Assembly (NCBI GenBank): GCA_038501625.1
Contig: JAZAYU010000168.1
Coordinates: 466,669 to 530,668 of the forward strand
Length of the DNA stretch: 64,000 nt
Source of the DNA: Corbicula japonica
Taxonomy: Eukaryota > Mollusca > Bivalvia > Venerida > Cyrenidae
Reading direction: 5' to 3'
The notes under the pieces were generated by a model that worked only from the letters and a program-made list of their open reading frames with translations, was not told where the DNA came from and did no database searches. Position 1 is the first letter of the stretch. Each line of letters starts with the position of its first letter. Positions 34,321 to 45,954 of the stretch are shown here, in pieces. The translations under genes were made by a program, and so were the position numbers.

Positions 34321-36082
34321 TTTGTGTCAACTGCGATAGCAGGTAGACACATAGGGATCCTATTGTCCAGCGTCGTCGTCGTCAGTACCGTCGTCTGGTA
34401 GTCCCCCAACTTTAACCTGAAAGTAATGTTGCCTTTGAAAGTACTTGTCCTATTCACTTAAAACTTGGAATATATCATCAGCATGAACAATGCCATCTGT
34501 AACGATAAGAATGATAACTCCAGTTTCAATATTTTTTGAGTTATGCCCCTTTCAAATGCAACTTTATCCTGAAACTTAATGTTGCCTATAACTTTAAAAG
34601 TACTTGTCCCATTCACTTCATACTTGTAATATATCATCAGCATGAACAATGACATCTGTGAGGACAAAAATGATAACTCCAGTTTCAATATTTTTTGAGT
34701 TATGCCCCTTTCAAATGCAACTTTAACCTGAAACTTAATGTTGCCTATAACTTTGAAAGTACGTGTCCTATTCACTTCATACTTGAAATGTATCATCAGC
34801 ATGAACAATACCATCTGTGATGACAAGAATGATAACTCCAATTTCAGTATTTTTTGAGTTATGCCCCTTTCAAATGCAACTTTAACATGAAACTTAAAGT
34901 TGACTTTAACTTTGAAAGTACTTGTCCTATTCACTTCAAAGTTGGAATTTATCATCAGCATGAACAATGCCATCTGTGATGACAAGAAGGATAACTCCAG
35001 TTTCAATATTTTTTGAGTTATGCCCCTTTCAAATGCAACTTTAACCTGAAACATAATGTTGCCTATAATTTTGAAAGTACTTGTCCTATTCACTTCATAC
35101 TTGGAACATCTCATCAGCATGAACAATGCCATCTGTGACGACAAGAATGATAACTCCAGTTTCAATATTTTGGAGTTATGCTTCTTTCAAATGCAACTTT
35201 AACCTGAAACTTAATGTTAATTCACTTCATACTTGGAATACATTATCAGCATGAACAATAAAATTGGTAACAACAAGAATCATAACTCCTGTTTGATTAT
35301 ATTTTTAGTCATTCCCCTTTCAAATGCAACTTTATTATGAAACTTAATGTTGACTTTAACTGAAAGTAATTGTCCTATTCACTTAATATTCAAAATAAAT
35401 CATATTCATGAACAGCATCATATTGGAGAACAAGAATGATAACTCCCGTTTGACTGTTTTATGAGTTGTCTCCCTTTAATATGCAACTTTAACATGAAAC
35501 TTAATGTTGCCTATAACTTTTAAAGTACTTGTCCTAATCACTCTTCGAATATATCATCTTCATGAACAACAACAACATCCGTTACAACATGAATCATAAC
35601 TCCTGTTTGACTATTTTTTTCAAATGCAAATTTCACATGAAACTTAATGTTGCGTACAATTTGAAAGTACTTGTCCTATTCATTTAATACTGGATTGTAT
35701 CATCAACATGAACAGTGCCATCGACGACAACAAAAATTATAACTCCTGTTTCAATATTTTTTGAGTTATGTCCCTTTCGAATGCAACTTTAACATGAATC
35801 TCAGTGTTGCCTGTAAAATGGAAAGTACTTGTTCAATTTACTTAATACTTTGAATAACTCATCTGCGTGTACAAACCAATTTTTGAAGATGATAACTCAG
35901 GTTTCACCATTATTTTAGTAATTCCCCTTTTAAATGCAATTTAGATGACAGATGTGTTCTGTGGTGTAGTATTGAAATAAACTTAAATAAAATATTTTTA
36001 TTATATTTGATTAAACATAGGCTCACATTTCAACTTCTTGCATGCAGGCGACACATGTGTTCTGCGGAACACAACATTCTAG
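34321..36082 (+). mobile_element. Helentron-like element H
   Basis: Starts TTTGTGTCAACTGCGATAGC with a nearby AGGTAGACACATAGGGAT. It ends GGCGACACATGTGTTCTGCG GAACAC, six more bases and CTAG: a hairpin (GTGTTC/GAACAC) just before a CTRR end, as in Helitrons. The core is about ten units of roughly 159 bp. The 5' TTTGTGTC and 3' GTGTTC..GAACAC..CTAG are shared with element F at 59.2 kb. The unit length is a multiple of three, which leaves a 235-codon frame open on the - strand (34458-35165); that frame is a repeat artefact. Between 34381 and 34400 is a (GTC)n-type run. Confidence 0.75.
34430..35940 (-). repeat. Tandem array, about 159-bp unit, in element H
   Basis: Units carry GAAAGTACTTGTCCTATTCA, CATCAGCATGAACAATGCCA, TGATAACTCCAGTTTCAATA and GAGTTATGCCCCTTTCAAAT. 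The first five are close copies, the later ones are increasingly diverged. Confidence 0.85.
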
Positions 36083-36785
36083 TTTCCTTCTTTATTAAAG
36101 ATGCCTTCCCCTAAAAAAATTTCCAAAAAATCATGTTTTCCCCAAAAAGTATCTTTAACTCCGGTTTTTTCATTTCTACTTAGAGAAGAAATCATGTTAT
36201 TTTCTCCAAAACTACAGGGCATAAGCCCTTTCCCCTGTAGTGAAAAAAAGCCCAGAAATTTTATTATAACAGTTCTAATTATGACATTGGGGGACATTGG
36301 TCACATGTTATTGACTTTGTTGACCGGCTTCATGTTTTTCTAAATGAAATCTGGTCAAATATTGATCTAATACTTTTTGTTCAAACAAACCAAACAGCTT
36401 TTGTAATTTTAGTAAAATATACAAATTTGTGTTTATTATCTATCTCTAATATACTGCTAATGTAGAATATTGATTTTGCAATGAGTCAATGTTATGCTAG
36501 TAACCAGGGCTGTGCAAGATTTGGGCAGCACATGTTGTTGCAAATACATGAGGTTTATGCACCAGTTACTGGATGATCAAGGTTATGCAGTGTATTTACG
36601 TTCATTAACTAATCAGTATTGCACGGGATTATTGGATATACATTTATACCCCATATTCATTAGTGAATATTTCATGGTAGAGAAATCTGGGATACAAATA
36701 CTCTGTAACCGACACAGTTATATGCCCTTGTTGCAACATTACCAGCTCTATAATGACATAAAAAAAGTAATTATACGACATCATT
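36083..36785. other. Spacer within the intron, no gene seen
   Basis: AT-rich; small opposing frames at 36079-36343 and a 98-residue frame at 36494 have no recognisable motif. Confidence 0.4.
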
Positions 36786-36788
36786 GTT

Positions 36789-37027
36789 GACCCTTTACTC
36801 CATGGGAATATGGCTCTTATCGATGGGTGACCAGTGTAGATAAAGATCAGCTAGCATCTATGCCATCTGATCTGGATCTAAACTGTTAACTTTTTGAATC
36901 TTTAGGTTATTTCTGTTTGTAGATCCCGATCAGACAGCATGCAACATTGTACCGGCTGATCTTGATCTGCACTGTTTGCTGAATGATATATGTATATATA
37001 ACCTGTGTATGTGGAGTAAAGAGTTAA
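36789..37027. repeat. Family P MITE, nearly full-length
   Basis: Ends TTGACCCTTTACTCCATGGG and ATGTGGAGTAAAGAGTTAA; interior GCCATCTGATCTGGATCTAA and CCGGCTGATCTTGATCTGCA. Confidence 0.75.
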
Positions 37028-37505
37028 TTTATGAAAATGGTCCAATCATTCAACTTTAAGTGCTATATTTCCTTCATGTTACTGGGAAGTTTTTCGGCGT
37101 TAGCTGTCTAAGCTCACTTTTGACCTAGTTTTTCGACCAATGAAATATTGTAAATAAAACTTATTATGCAGCGGGAAAATCAAATAGATTATTTTGATTG
37201 GTTATTAGTGGGTCTCGTTAATGATTACCGTAACGATTTTTATATTGTGTGTTAGTATTTACCTGGCACTTATATGTTCGGGCATTTTCGTTTTTAAAAG
37301 CGATAATTGTATTGGAGAAAAGGATATTTACGGTATAAGTAACCAGTTAAGTCAATTGATGGCTTAAATACAATTTTATATGGAATATTCATGGGTGTCA
37401 GGTAAACACTCGAGTACAATACACAGTGTAAAACGACAGAGAAGTGCAGATATTTCTGATTCTTACTGGTTCCTTTCTAGTTCCTTTGATACTGATTGTT
37501 AATTT
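37028..37505. other. Spacer within the intron, no gene seen
   Basis: Nothing recognised. Confidence 0.35.
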
Positions 37506-37516
37506 CAAGACTAGAA

Positions 37517-37592
37517 ATTCAAATCGCCTTGGTGTAGTGGTTATCACACTCACCTCTCAAGCTGAGGGCCTCGGGTTCAATACTCGGGAGGG
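37517..37592 (+). pseudogene. tRNA-like sequence (pseudogene or SINE head)
   Basis: Box A-like TGGTGTAGTGGTTA and box B-like GGTTCAATACT at proper spacing. The T-arm and acceptor stem do not pair and the anticodon loop has no T before the anticodon, so it is not called as a tRNA gene. No SINE tail or target duplication was found. Confidence 0.45.
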
Positions 37593-38013
37593 ACACTTTT
37601 TTAAAGTTAATTTACGTAAAAGTTGGTAAATTTCGCTCTTGTAACAAGTTGTTATTATTTTCATTTATTGTATTTTAATGACATTAATTCATCATTAGTA
37701 CTAACTCTACAAGAGGTATTTTATTGAAACTGAATAAATGTACAGTTAATGTTAGACATTCTTTTTTAATCGACGTATTATCACCAGACGAAATTTTTGC
37801 ACCATCTTTATTTCTTTCTTTCTTATATATAAAAATCTTTTCCATCAATGCCGTTTATCTTTTTTAAAGATATTTCTTGTTTGAAGATTAGTTAATATGA
37901 ATAAATTTTCATGTATGCAAGAAAAAATGTGCAATAGAGGCACAGATTCTAAATCTAATTCCTCTGGAGAACAGTTTTTTACCCTTTATATCAATATGAT
38001 TTATGAATATCTC
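37593..38013. other. Spacer within the intron, no gene seen
   Basis: AT-rich; nothing recognised. Confidence 0.35.
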
Positions 38014-38375
38014 GTTATCCATGGGCAAACAGCGTAGACCCAGATCAGGCAGTACATACATGCTGTCTGATCTGGGTCTACACTCTGGTCCCAAGGTTAT
38101 AAAACTGAGCATGGAAACCAGTCTCAAATCTCAAGCATCTGTGGTTGAAATGGCGACCAGTCGCCATTTCAGCCAATCAGATGCTTGAGATTTGAGACTG
38201 GTTTCCAGTCTCAGCTTTATAACCTTCAGCCCTGAACATTTAGATTCATTGAATAGGTTATTTCTCACCAAGAAGAGGACAGTTTAGATCCAGACCAGAC
38301 AGCACAAGGAACCCATTGATCTGGATCTACACTGGGCACACATACAATAAAACATATATATATGAAGTAATTTGT
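38014..38375. repeat. Family P MITE split by a foldback MITE
   Basis: Left part CATGGGCAAACAGCGTAGAC to GATCTGGGTCTACACT. The right part resumes after the foldback copy with AACATTTAGATTCATTGAAT, GGTTATTTCTCACC and GATCTGGATCTACACTGGGC. Confidence 0.75.
38088..38231. mobile_element. Foldback MITE, inside a family P MITE
   Basis: A near-complete palindrome (GTCCCAAGGTTATAAAACTG left, CAGCTTTATAACCTTCAGCC right; centre GCGACCAGTCGC). CTG occurs next to both edges and may be the target duplication, though the edge is ambiguous. Confidence 0.8.
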
Positions 38376-40178
38376 TAAATGTTGCAGGCACCAGCTCAGA
38401 GTTCATGTCTAGTACCTGATAACACTTATACATTCTTCGATGGGCATCATATATAGTTACTGAAAACTCATTAAGTTTATTAATTCAGTCTTTGTCTTTT
38501 AATCAATTTTTTGTCAATAGGAAAGTGTGATTATCACTCCTGTAAAAGGAAAAAGCTTGTCTAAATACAGATAATTTGAACAGATAAATTGATATTAATT
38601 AAAATGCTTTGTGAAAACATTCAATGCAAATAATAATGAGAAGATGTCACTGTTCATCGATGATGGCCTGAAATAATTGATGATGTTTCTGATGTTATCA
38701 TAGCTTATATCAAGATTTGTGACCAGAGTAGACCCAGATTAACCTGTACATCTGCTCCATCTGATCAGGGTTTGCACTGATAGCCATTCAGTCAGTAGAT
38801 TTCTGATTTATGAACAATAAATTGGAATTGAAGTGGTATTACCATCATGGTGGTCTTAATTTTTGGATTGGTCTTAAGGCAGGATTTTACTTTAGTTAGG
38901 CCAGAGAAAATAAATTATTAGATACTCATCCGGATTTTGGATGAAAAAGGGGCGGGTGGACACTTTTTATATTTTATTTTTTATTTACGAAATACCCAAG
39001 AATAGAAGTAAAACTAACTAAAGTAGCAGGTTGGTGCATATCCTTGCTTGAAAAGCCATACCAGTCATTAATAATGTAACAATTGCCTTTGGTAAGCCCT
39101 TAAATGATGAACATTTTGTGTTATTCTTGCTGTCCTAGATGGTCTAAAACCTGTTCTATCCAGAACAGAATATGTTCTGCTTTTTTTACCAATAAATTTT
39201 TTGGGGGCAAATGGTTTTGGACAGGGGAGGGCGGGGATGAGAATCTAAAATATTATTTTCTATTGCCTTAACAACCAAAATATCAAAAAGTATCACCAAT
39301 GTTGCTCATTGCTTCTCTGATAAGCCATTTATGAGAAAAGAAACATCTTTAAATTTTGTTTTCTTGTTTTTTAAGATACATCGGTTCTGCCATCACATGA
39401 CATTTTTTTCAAATTAATTAAATAGAATAATGGTTTTACTATGTTGCTAGAATATATTTTAGCTGGACCAACAGGGGGAAGACTCAGTCTATCACTGTTC
39501 AGTTACTGAAAAAGGTATTGAATTATTTGTTCTGGATTTAGAGCATAGCCAGGCAGTATCTCTGGCAAAAGCTCAGCTGGTATGGCCTATTTTTGTCACT
39601 AGATAAGATCTGGCATACTGTTGTCCAGAACAACATTGTGATGTACACTGACATGTCAGCCTGGACCGGTCAGATTGGTCAGGAAGTGAAAGGACACCTG
39701 TCAGCTCAATCAGGCAGCTGCCCAACTTTGATTAAAGGCGGAGTTTGGCTATAAATCAGTTGTCAGATTCATGCTGCTTTATAGCATTTAATTTAACATT
39801 TATCTGCCATGTTATCTCACTGTAATAATCTCTACTCTGCAACAATTAGCAGCAGTTTCATGCCTTGTCCCATGAGATTATTAATGGCCATTTACATTGG
39901 AGAACATTTTCTGGTTTTGATTTCAACCTTAGTTGAAGTAAAGTTGGGTTTTGAAACTATAAAATACACTGAAGTATGATTTTGTATTTACTTATGTACA
40001 ATATTTTATACAAACATGACATAATGGATGCTGTAAAATAAATAAAACACTGAAAATTAAGAACGCTGTAAAGCTCCATTGTGTTGAACATTAACATTTT
40101 TAATGACAGTCAAAATATACCAATAATATCTATCGAGATTTAAAAAGTTCATTAGAATCCATTTACATTTCCAATTGC
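38376..40178. other. Spacer within the intron, one decayed MITE
   Basis: 38720-38815 (CAGAGTAGACCCAGATTAAC, GCTCCATCTGATCAGGGTTT) is a decayed family P copy. The rest is AT-rich with nothing recognised. Confidence 0.4.
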
Positions 40179-40180
40179 TA

Positions 40181-42002
40181 CGAGGTACAGTCAAAAAGTT
40201 CCCGGACTGCCGTTATACGCGAACTAAACGCATTAGGATTTAAAAAAAAAAATGGTATAACTGAAAAGAGAAAAGCAAGCCCGAAAAGTGCATATAACAT
40301 TTGTATTGATACAATATATAATACATAATATCTTACAGTTCCGAAAACATATACCAACAGTGTAAGGATCACTTTGACGTCGCACAGCGACGTCAGCAGC
40401 GACGTCTACATTACGTCATGAATCAGTTAAGTCATATCAGTTCACAACTTTTCAAAGTATTCACCAGAATGCTCTAAACACTTACTATGGCGATACACCC
40501 ATGAGTCAAATGTTTTGCGATAAAATTCAGTGGAATAACCTCGCACTGCTGACCTGACCGCAAACCAAAGCTCTTCATTGGACTCGAACCTGCGACCTTG
40601 TAGATCTGCCTTCAAACGAGGGAATATGCTGAAATCGCATGGTGCTAAGTCAGGGCTGTATGGCGCGTGGGGCAGTCTTTCATAGCCAAGGAAGTCTATG
40701 GTTCGTATGGTTTCCACTGCGCGGTGGGCGGGGGCATTATCCTGATGGAATATCAGGTTTTCGATCTCAGTGTTTGGCCGCTTCTTACGTAACGCAGCAC
40801 TAAGGTGTCTCTGTACGACCTGAAAATGATTGGAGTAGCTCGTATTAGCACTTTGAAGCAAAATATTAACATAACAAACTGCATGTTTATAATATTTAAA
40901 AATAAAAAATAAGACATAAGTGTTATGTTTTTACCTTTTGATAATACTCTTTGTTGACCGTTACACCACTGGGGACGGCATGTTGGAGCAGCATTCCCTG
41001 TCGATCGAGGAAGAATATGAACATGACTTTCTTCGTTGACCGGGATGTCTTTGCCTTCTTCGGTGGTGGGGACGAATTGCGCTTCCAAACCATCGACTCT
41101 CGCTTGGTTTCTGGGTCGTAGAGACTAATCCAAGTTTCGTCCGTTGTCACAATACGTCCGAGAAAAGAATCCCCTTCTTGCTCCAAGCGGCAAAGAAAAG
41201 ACGTCGAGTGCGCGACTCGAGCTTTCTTCTCGTCGTCCGTTAAAAGCTGCGGCACCCACCTTGCGCACACTTTAGACATAATTCCGTCGAAAGTATGTTA
41301 TGAACTGTGCCATGACTAATTCCTACAATGTTAGCTACATCGTCAACTGATTTCCGCCGGTCAGAGAGAATCACGGTCTTCACTTCTTCTCAAACACGCT
41401 TTTTCAGCCGACCACTGCGACGATCATCGCTTATTTCCTCGCGGCCATCCCGAGATCTCTTGTGCCAATCGAACACAATCGTCCTTGAACATGTACTGCC
41501 GCCGTTGCTTGGATTTAAGAACTTCCATGTTTCCGTAGGCGTCATCCCAGCCTTCACACAGAACTTGATGACGGATCTTTGTTCCGTACGCTGTGGTGAC
41601 GTCGCCCAGATTTCAGTTATCTTTTCATCCATGGCTACGAGAAACATTCATAAAACGCGGAATTTTTATGTGAAGACGTCAAAATTTTGAGCTTGTTTTG
41701 AAAAAACGTTTGTGTGACGTCATATTGACGCTGTGTGTAAAAAGGCGCGTAATAATAAAGATATGATCGTTTAAATAATAGTAAGAATATCGGTCATAAG
41801 CATCATTTCTAAGTGATCCGTACACTTGAACAGTATACTTTAGTTTCTTTAGAAAATATGATTTTTTACTATTTAAAACTACAAAAACTTCTTAACATGG
41901 TTGTTTATAACTTAAACTTGCATGTTGAATAAATATAATGAACAAAAACGTTGGAAAAAATACAATTCGAAGGCAGTCCGGGAACTTTTTGAGTGTACCT
42001 CG
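40181..42002 (-). mobile_element. mariner transposon (DD34D), flanked by TA
   Basis: An 1822-bp element with inverted ends of about 30 bp differing at one position (left CGAGGTACAGTCAAAAAGTT; the right end inverted has C in place of G at base 10). TA lies on both sides (40179-40180 and 42003-42004). It holds a transposase on the - strand broken by a stop and a frameshift and carrying an intron-like 115-bp segment. Element ends, target and catalytic spacing are all mariner. The well-kept TIRs suggest a fairly recent insertion despite the broken gene. It lies in the long-form intron of the stomatin-like gene, in antisense. Confidence 0.95.
40442..41647 (-). pseudogene. mariner transposase, broken, with a probable intron
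   Basis: A cut-and-paste DNA transposase in three readable parts. Part 1 (41647 to 41390) has the N-terminal helix-turn-helix region (KAGMTPTETWKFL, VFDWHKRSRDGRE) and stops at an in-frame TGA at 41389-41387. Part 2 (41279 to 40935) has WVPQLLTD and the first catalytic Asp in VTTDETWI (codon 41141-41139); a one-base frameshift near 41285 separates it from part 1. Part 3 (40819 to 40442) has the second Asp in HQDNAPAH and the third in YSPDLAPCDF, with exactly 34 residues between them, i.e. DD34D. Parts 2 and 3 are separated by 40934-40820, which begins GTAAAA, ends TTTTCAG and joins the parts in phase 0 as YYQK-VVQRHL. Mariner transposases are usually about 345 residues with no intron. All three catalytic residues remain, but the stop and frameshift mean this copy cannot make the full protein. 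Confidence 0.9.
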
Positions 42003-42004
42003 TA

Positions 42005-42187
42005 AGAACAACAATGTACTTGAATTGTGAATAACATTAAAATCAAATGAAATTTTGGAGGAAATTAATTAATTTGAAATGACTCAGGACATTCAAAGTT
42101 ACTCTTTTACAATTACTGTACATCAATTATTCAATTAACCTTTATGAGATATAGAGGGTATTTGCTTTTACCAGTGTATGATTGAAA
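42005..42187. other. Short spacer between two TA-flanked elements
   Basis: 183 bp between the mariner and the next TA-flanked element; nothing recognised. Confidence 0.4.
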
Positions 42188-42189
42188 TA

Positions 42190-43422
42190 CGAGGGATGTT
42201 CCAAAATAACGTAGACTTTTGTTATAGTTTTTATATTATTCAATATACCACAAATAAAATTATACAATCTTTAATCGGAATATGTCTAGCATATATTTAC
42301 AAAATATCAGCAAAATACAACATCTTGTTAACAAACTATTAACAATCAAAATCATACACTAAGCGCTATCCAGTAAACGCTCCAGTAAAGAACTCTCAAC
42401 GTCAATGACGTTAATTCACGGAGGCAGCGTTAGCAAAGTCTCGACTCGCCAGTGGTTAAGAGGCGATCAAGAAAAAGGTCCTCTTCTCGCTTGTACAACC
42501 GATGAAAAGAACCCGGTGCAATACCCATTTGTAATTGTTATAATAGAAAAAGTATTTGTGTTGTAGACACAGTGTCCATAGCTGTTTACTCTGGTGTAAT
42601 TTAAATAACAAACATATCTATTGTTATTTAATAATTTATGATTTTTTAATGAATCATACATCAAACAAAACATGCTTTGAATATAAAATATTAGAATAGC
42701 TCTAAAAAAATGTAATTTGTTCGAAAATATCCGTTGAACTGTTCCTGATCCAGTAAAGAATAGCTCGAAAAGCGACTTCTGTCCGTATCTATCGCCTCCC
42801 GGCTTGACGTCATCGCCGTAACGCCGATTTATTTCTTTTACCCTTGCACATGGTCTATTTCATGACTCTTCTGACCGTTACAAAACCACTGATGCCACGT
42901 AAAAACTAGAGCTCGGCTTACGTAAGTTTTCATTTGCGTATTCTCAATCTTTTTTAGATTTTCTGGAGGTGATTTTCCAAGATCGTGACAGAAATTTATA
43001 ATAGCGTGTATTTCCAGCCGTTCTTACGACGACATTTCTGAAGATTTTAAGTTGATGATAGCTCGCTTATGTATTCATTGTTTTAAAAACGCAATGTCAG
43101 AATGACCTAAAATTTTACTATAACATAAATCGTATACCCCGCTTTGACTTTGTGAAGTTTAGCTCTTTTACCGCTAGTAGTTTTGTTAATATTCACAGGT
43201 ATGTGCTTTATTAAATACAATGACAATGCCGTATGCCGCATGCATGTTATCATGGTTATTCAAACAAGCGATGCGCTTTTGAAATCTATTAAATATATAT
43301 TAATATATCAGCTCAGTTTGTTACATTGGTGTTCTGATTGAATTAAGTATATAATTTATTGCGAACGTGTTTCAAATTAAGATGCATTAACAAAAGTGTA
43401 CGTAATTTTGGATCATCCCTCG
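42190..43422. mobile_element. 1.2-kb non-autonomous TA-flanked (Tc1/mariner-type) element
   Basis: Ends CGAGGGATGTTCCAAAATAA and, inverted, CGAGGGATGATCCAAAATTA: inverted repeats of about 36 bp with three mismatches. TA lies outside on both sides (42188-42189 and 43423-43424). The 5' CGAGG matches the first bases of the neighbouring mariner but the rest differs, so it is a separate family. No transposase is readable; a 68-residue frame at 42467-42673 (-) has no transposase motif. Confidence 0.8.
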
Positions 43423-43424
43423 TA

Positions 43425-44590
43425 TATTTTACTGAGGGAGCTCCGGAAGTCCGGAATATATTTCAATCTTACACTTAAAACAAGGCCAAACTCCATGTAG
43501 AGATAATAGTTCCATTACATGTGCAAAAAGTATTCAAGCTATTGGAAAGTAATGTCAAGTTTGGGGGCCTGGAATGATCCAAGATATTTACAGATGAAAC
43601 AATCACGCGAAAATGGAGGGGGATGGGCAATCTGTCATAGATGAGAAGTGATGTCACAATGCATTCTGAGACAGATCAGGACATTATATCCAATCTAAAA
43701 GATGTGCCTTACATGGAATGAATAAGTGTTTATGTTGAATAATCAACTATCTCTTATATTATAAAACTGCTGTTCTAAAACTGTTTTCTTTAAGTTTAGA
43801 AGTTGATAAGGGTGGCAGAGATCCTTTGTTTTTATTAATATCATTATCTCGTGACAATACAGGAAATGGGCTTGAGACAATTTGCTGGTTAATATAGTTT
43901 TCTATTTCTTAGCTGAATATAGTGTTTTCTGATTTGTAATTCAATTTTAAAATAAAATGGTAATACATGTACAGTTAATGTTTGTTAATATGTTCAGAGT
44001 GATGTTGACAAGATTTAAAATGTAATAGAAAATTAAAAAAAATATACAGAGTCATGATGTAGCTTGCGATCAAAATCATCATAATTTTTTAATGACAGTG
44101 CAAGTCTCTTATTTTGGTTATCATATGCTTTTATGTACCTAATATATGTAATTTCTGTCATGAAACATACGCAAGAAATTACATTGTGTAAATCTATCAA
44201 GTTGGTAAGGGATTCTGCAAATACCTTGGCATTTTGAAAACTTTCATTAAAACATTTCTCACAGACTGGCTGGTTTACAGATCATGAGATGCCTCTGACC
44301 AGCTTAAGGGGAGGCAAACATGGCAGAGGGCAAAAAAAAACTCAGATTAAAAACAATAAATTTTAGGAAAATTACTCGATGCCAGCCGGATATATTGGAA
44401 GAAATATCATTATCTTTGGTTGAATTTTAGTTCACTCTCACACTTCCCGAATACAACCTATTAAAACAGTAAAGAAAATTTAAAAACTACATTTGTAATT
44501 TCAATAAAAACATATTTTTCAAACCCTGTATTTTTTCATTATCAGTAGAAATTCAGAAAAGTTATCAAACTGTGTTGAATTGCTTTTTGC
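43425..44590. other. Spacer within the intron, no gene seen
   Basis: AT-rich; nothing recognised. Confidence 0.4.
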
Positions 44591-45400
44591 GTCACCATTT
44601 GTCTCTGTCCGTTAGTTCCTCCACCTGTCATGAAAACTTAATGTTGGGTGTAACTTTGCTATTTCTTAATATTTTTTATCAACTTTCAAATTATATTTGC
44701 CTTTGACAAAAGGGTTGTGATGATGCCAAAATTTTTCATTTCACATTTGACAGAGTTATGCCCCTTTTTGTACTTAGATTATGTCATGAAATCTTAATTC
44801 TGGCAATAAGTTTGCCATAATGTCTTAATATTTCTTGATCAAACATTTAAATCAAAACACTAATGCCAACAGGGTCATGATGATCCCAAACTCTTCAGGT
44901 CAGATCATAATTGACAGAGTTATGCTCCTTTTTGTACTTCAGTTAGATTTTGACCCAGCAAGCAACCTCCATAAAAACCTGTTGCACTGTAGCACATAAG
45001 ACCCAAATTACATTTTTTTGTCATGCAACGACTGTTAGAACTGCCGCTCCAATCAAAAGATGCTGTATTTTACTTCCAAGTTAGGTTTTCTGTCAATCAA
45101 ATTTTTGTCACTATGGGTTCATACCTCTTGCGATGTAGAAAAAATAACAAAATGTGAGGCTTAAAGTAAAGCAACCTGAAGGCATGATAAACAATGAACA
45201 ATGTTCTTTCAATTGTACTTTCCAGCACTACTTCTCAACAAAAATATCTGTTGCCTCTTATCTTGTTTGATGTTTTGATTGCAATCCAAAATCTAACTGA
45301 AATTGAAATTTGTAGTACATTTGTATGACATCAGAGTTGTGATTAAGTCAAATTCACATTTAATTGTTATGCCCCTGTTTGTACTTGGATTTTTATAACA
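44590..45400 (+). repeat. Old, decayed Helentron-like copy (family F type)
   Basis: GTCACCATTTGTCTCTGTCC, TGAAAACTTAATGTTGGGTG, TATTTCTTAATATTTTTTAT and GAGTTATGCCCCTTTTTGTA follow the order of element F. The last phrase recurs near 44756, 44918 and 45367, at irregular spacing. Ends are not recognisable. Confidence 0.55.
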
Positions 45401-45479
45401 ATATTGTAGAGCAGATTTCAGAAAATAAATTAATATTAAATTTTGAAAAGAAGATACTTGTATATACTTGAACTAGAAC

Positions 45480-45625
45480 CAGTGACCACAAGTGGCTGCT
45501 TAACACAGGTGGCTGTTTAACACAAGTAAAAATTAGAACAAACTGTCAGTTTGGAACATATTCAAACTGGCTGTTGAAGACAGGTGGTTGCTATTCACAG
45601 GTGGCTGCTAAGACAGGTTTTACTG
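45480..45625. repeat. Dispersed repeat of GGTGGCTG words
   Basis: GTGGCTGCTTAACACAGGTG, GGCTGTTGAAGACAGGTGGT and GTGGCTGCTAAGACAGGTTT are variants of one word, and appear inverted at 11.8-11.95 kb. Class unknown. Confidence 0.4.
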
Positions 45626-45954
45626 TATGTTATTGCCATACCATATCAGGAAGATGAAGCACAGAAATCAAAGACAGAACACTGACAGTTTCATTACCAA
45701 CCGTGATGTCATAAATCTATCTATGCTTCAGTACAGACTGCTGTTACCAATTTTCTTCTTCTAAAATTGGTTATCCATTTGGCAATTTCTTCCTAAGAAG
45801 ACAGGCACTTATTTTATATGTTCTGAAAGAAAAAGATAATTATGTTCTGAAAATATAGGCACTTTGAGACTGACTACTTAACAAATTTCTTTCATATTAG
45901 GCAAGGAGTTAATTAGGAAAGTGCCGCTATGCGCTGAGGGTTGCACTGAGTATC

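Noticed and set aside
34458..35165. 235-codon open frame on the - strand with a repeated 53-residue unit
   Set aside because: It lies wholly in the 159-bp tandem array of element H. The unit length is a multiple of three, so the frame stays open by arithmetic.
37517..37592. tRNA gene
   Set aside because: The T-arm and acceptor do not pair and the anticodon loop is irregular; listed only as a tRNA-like pseudogene.
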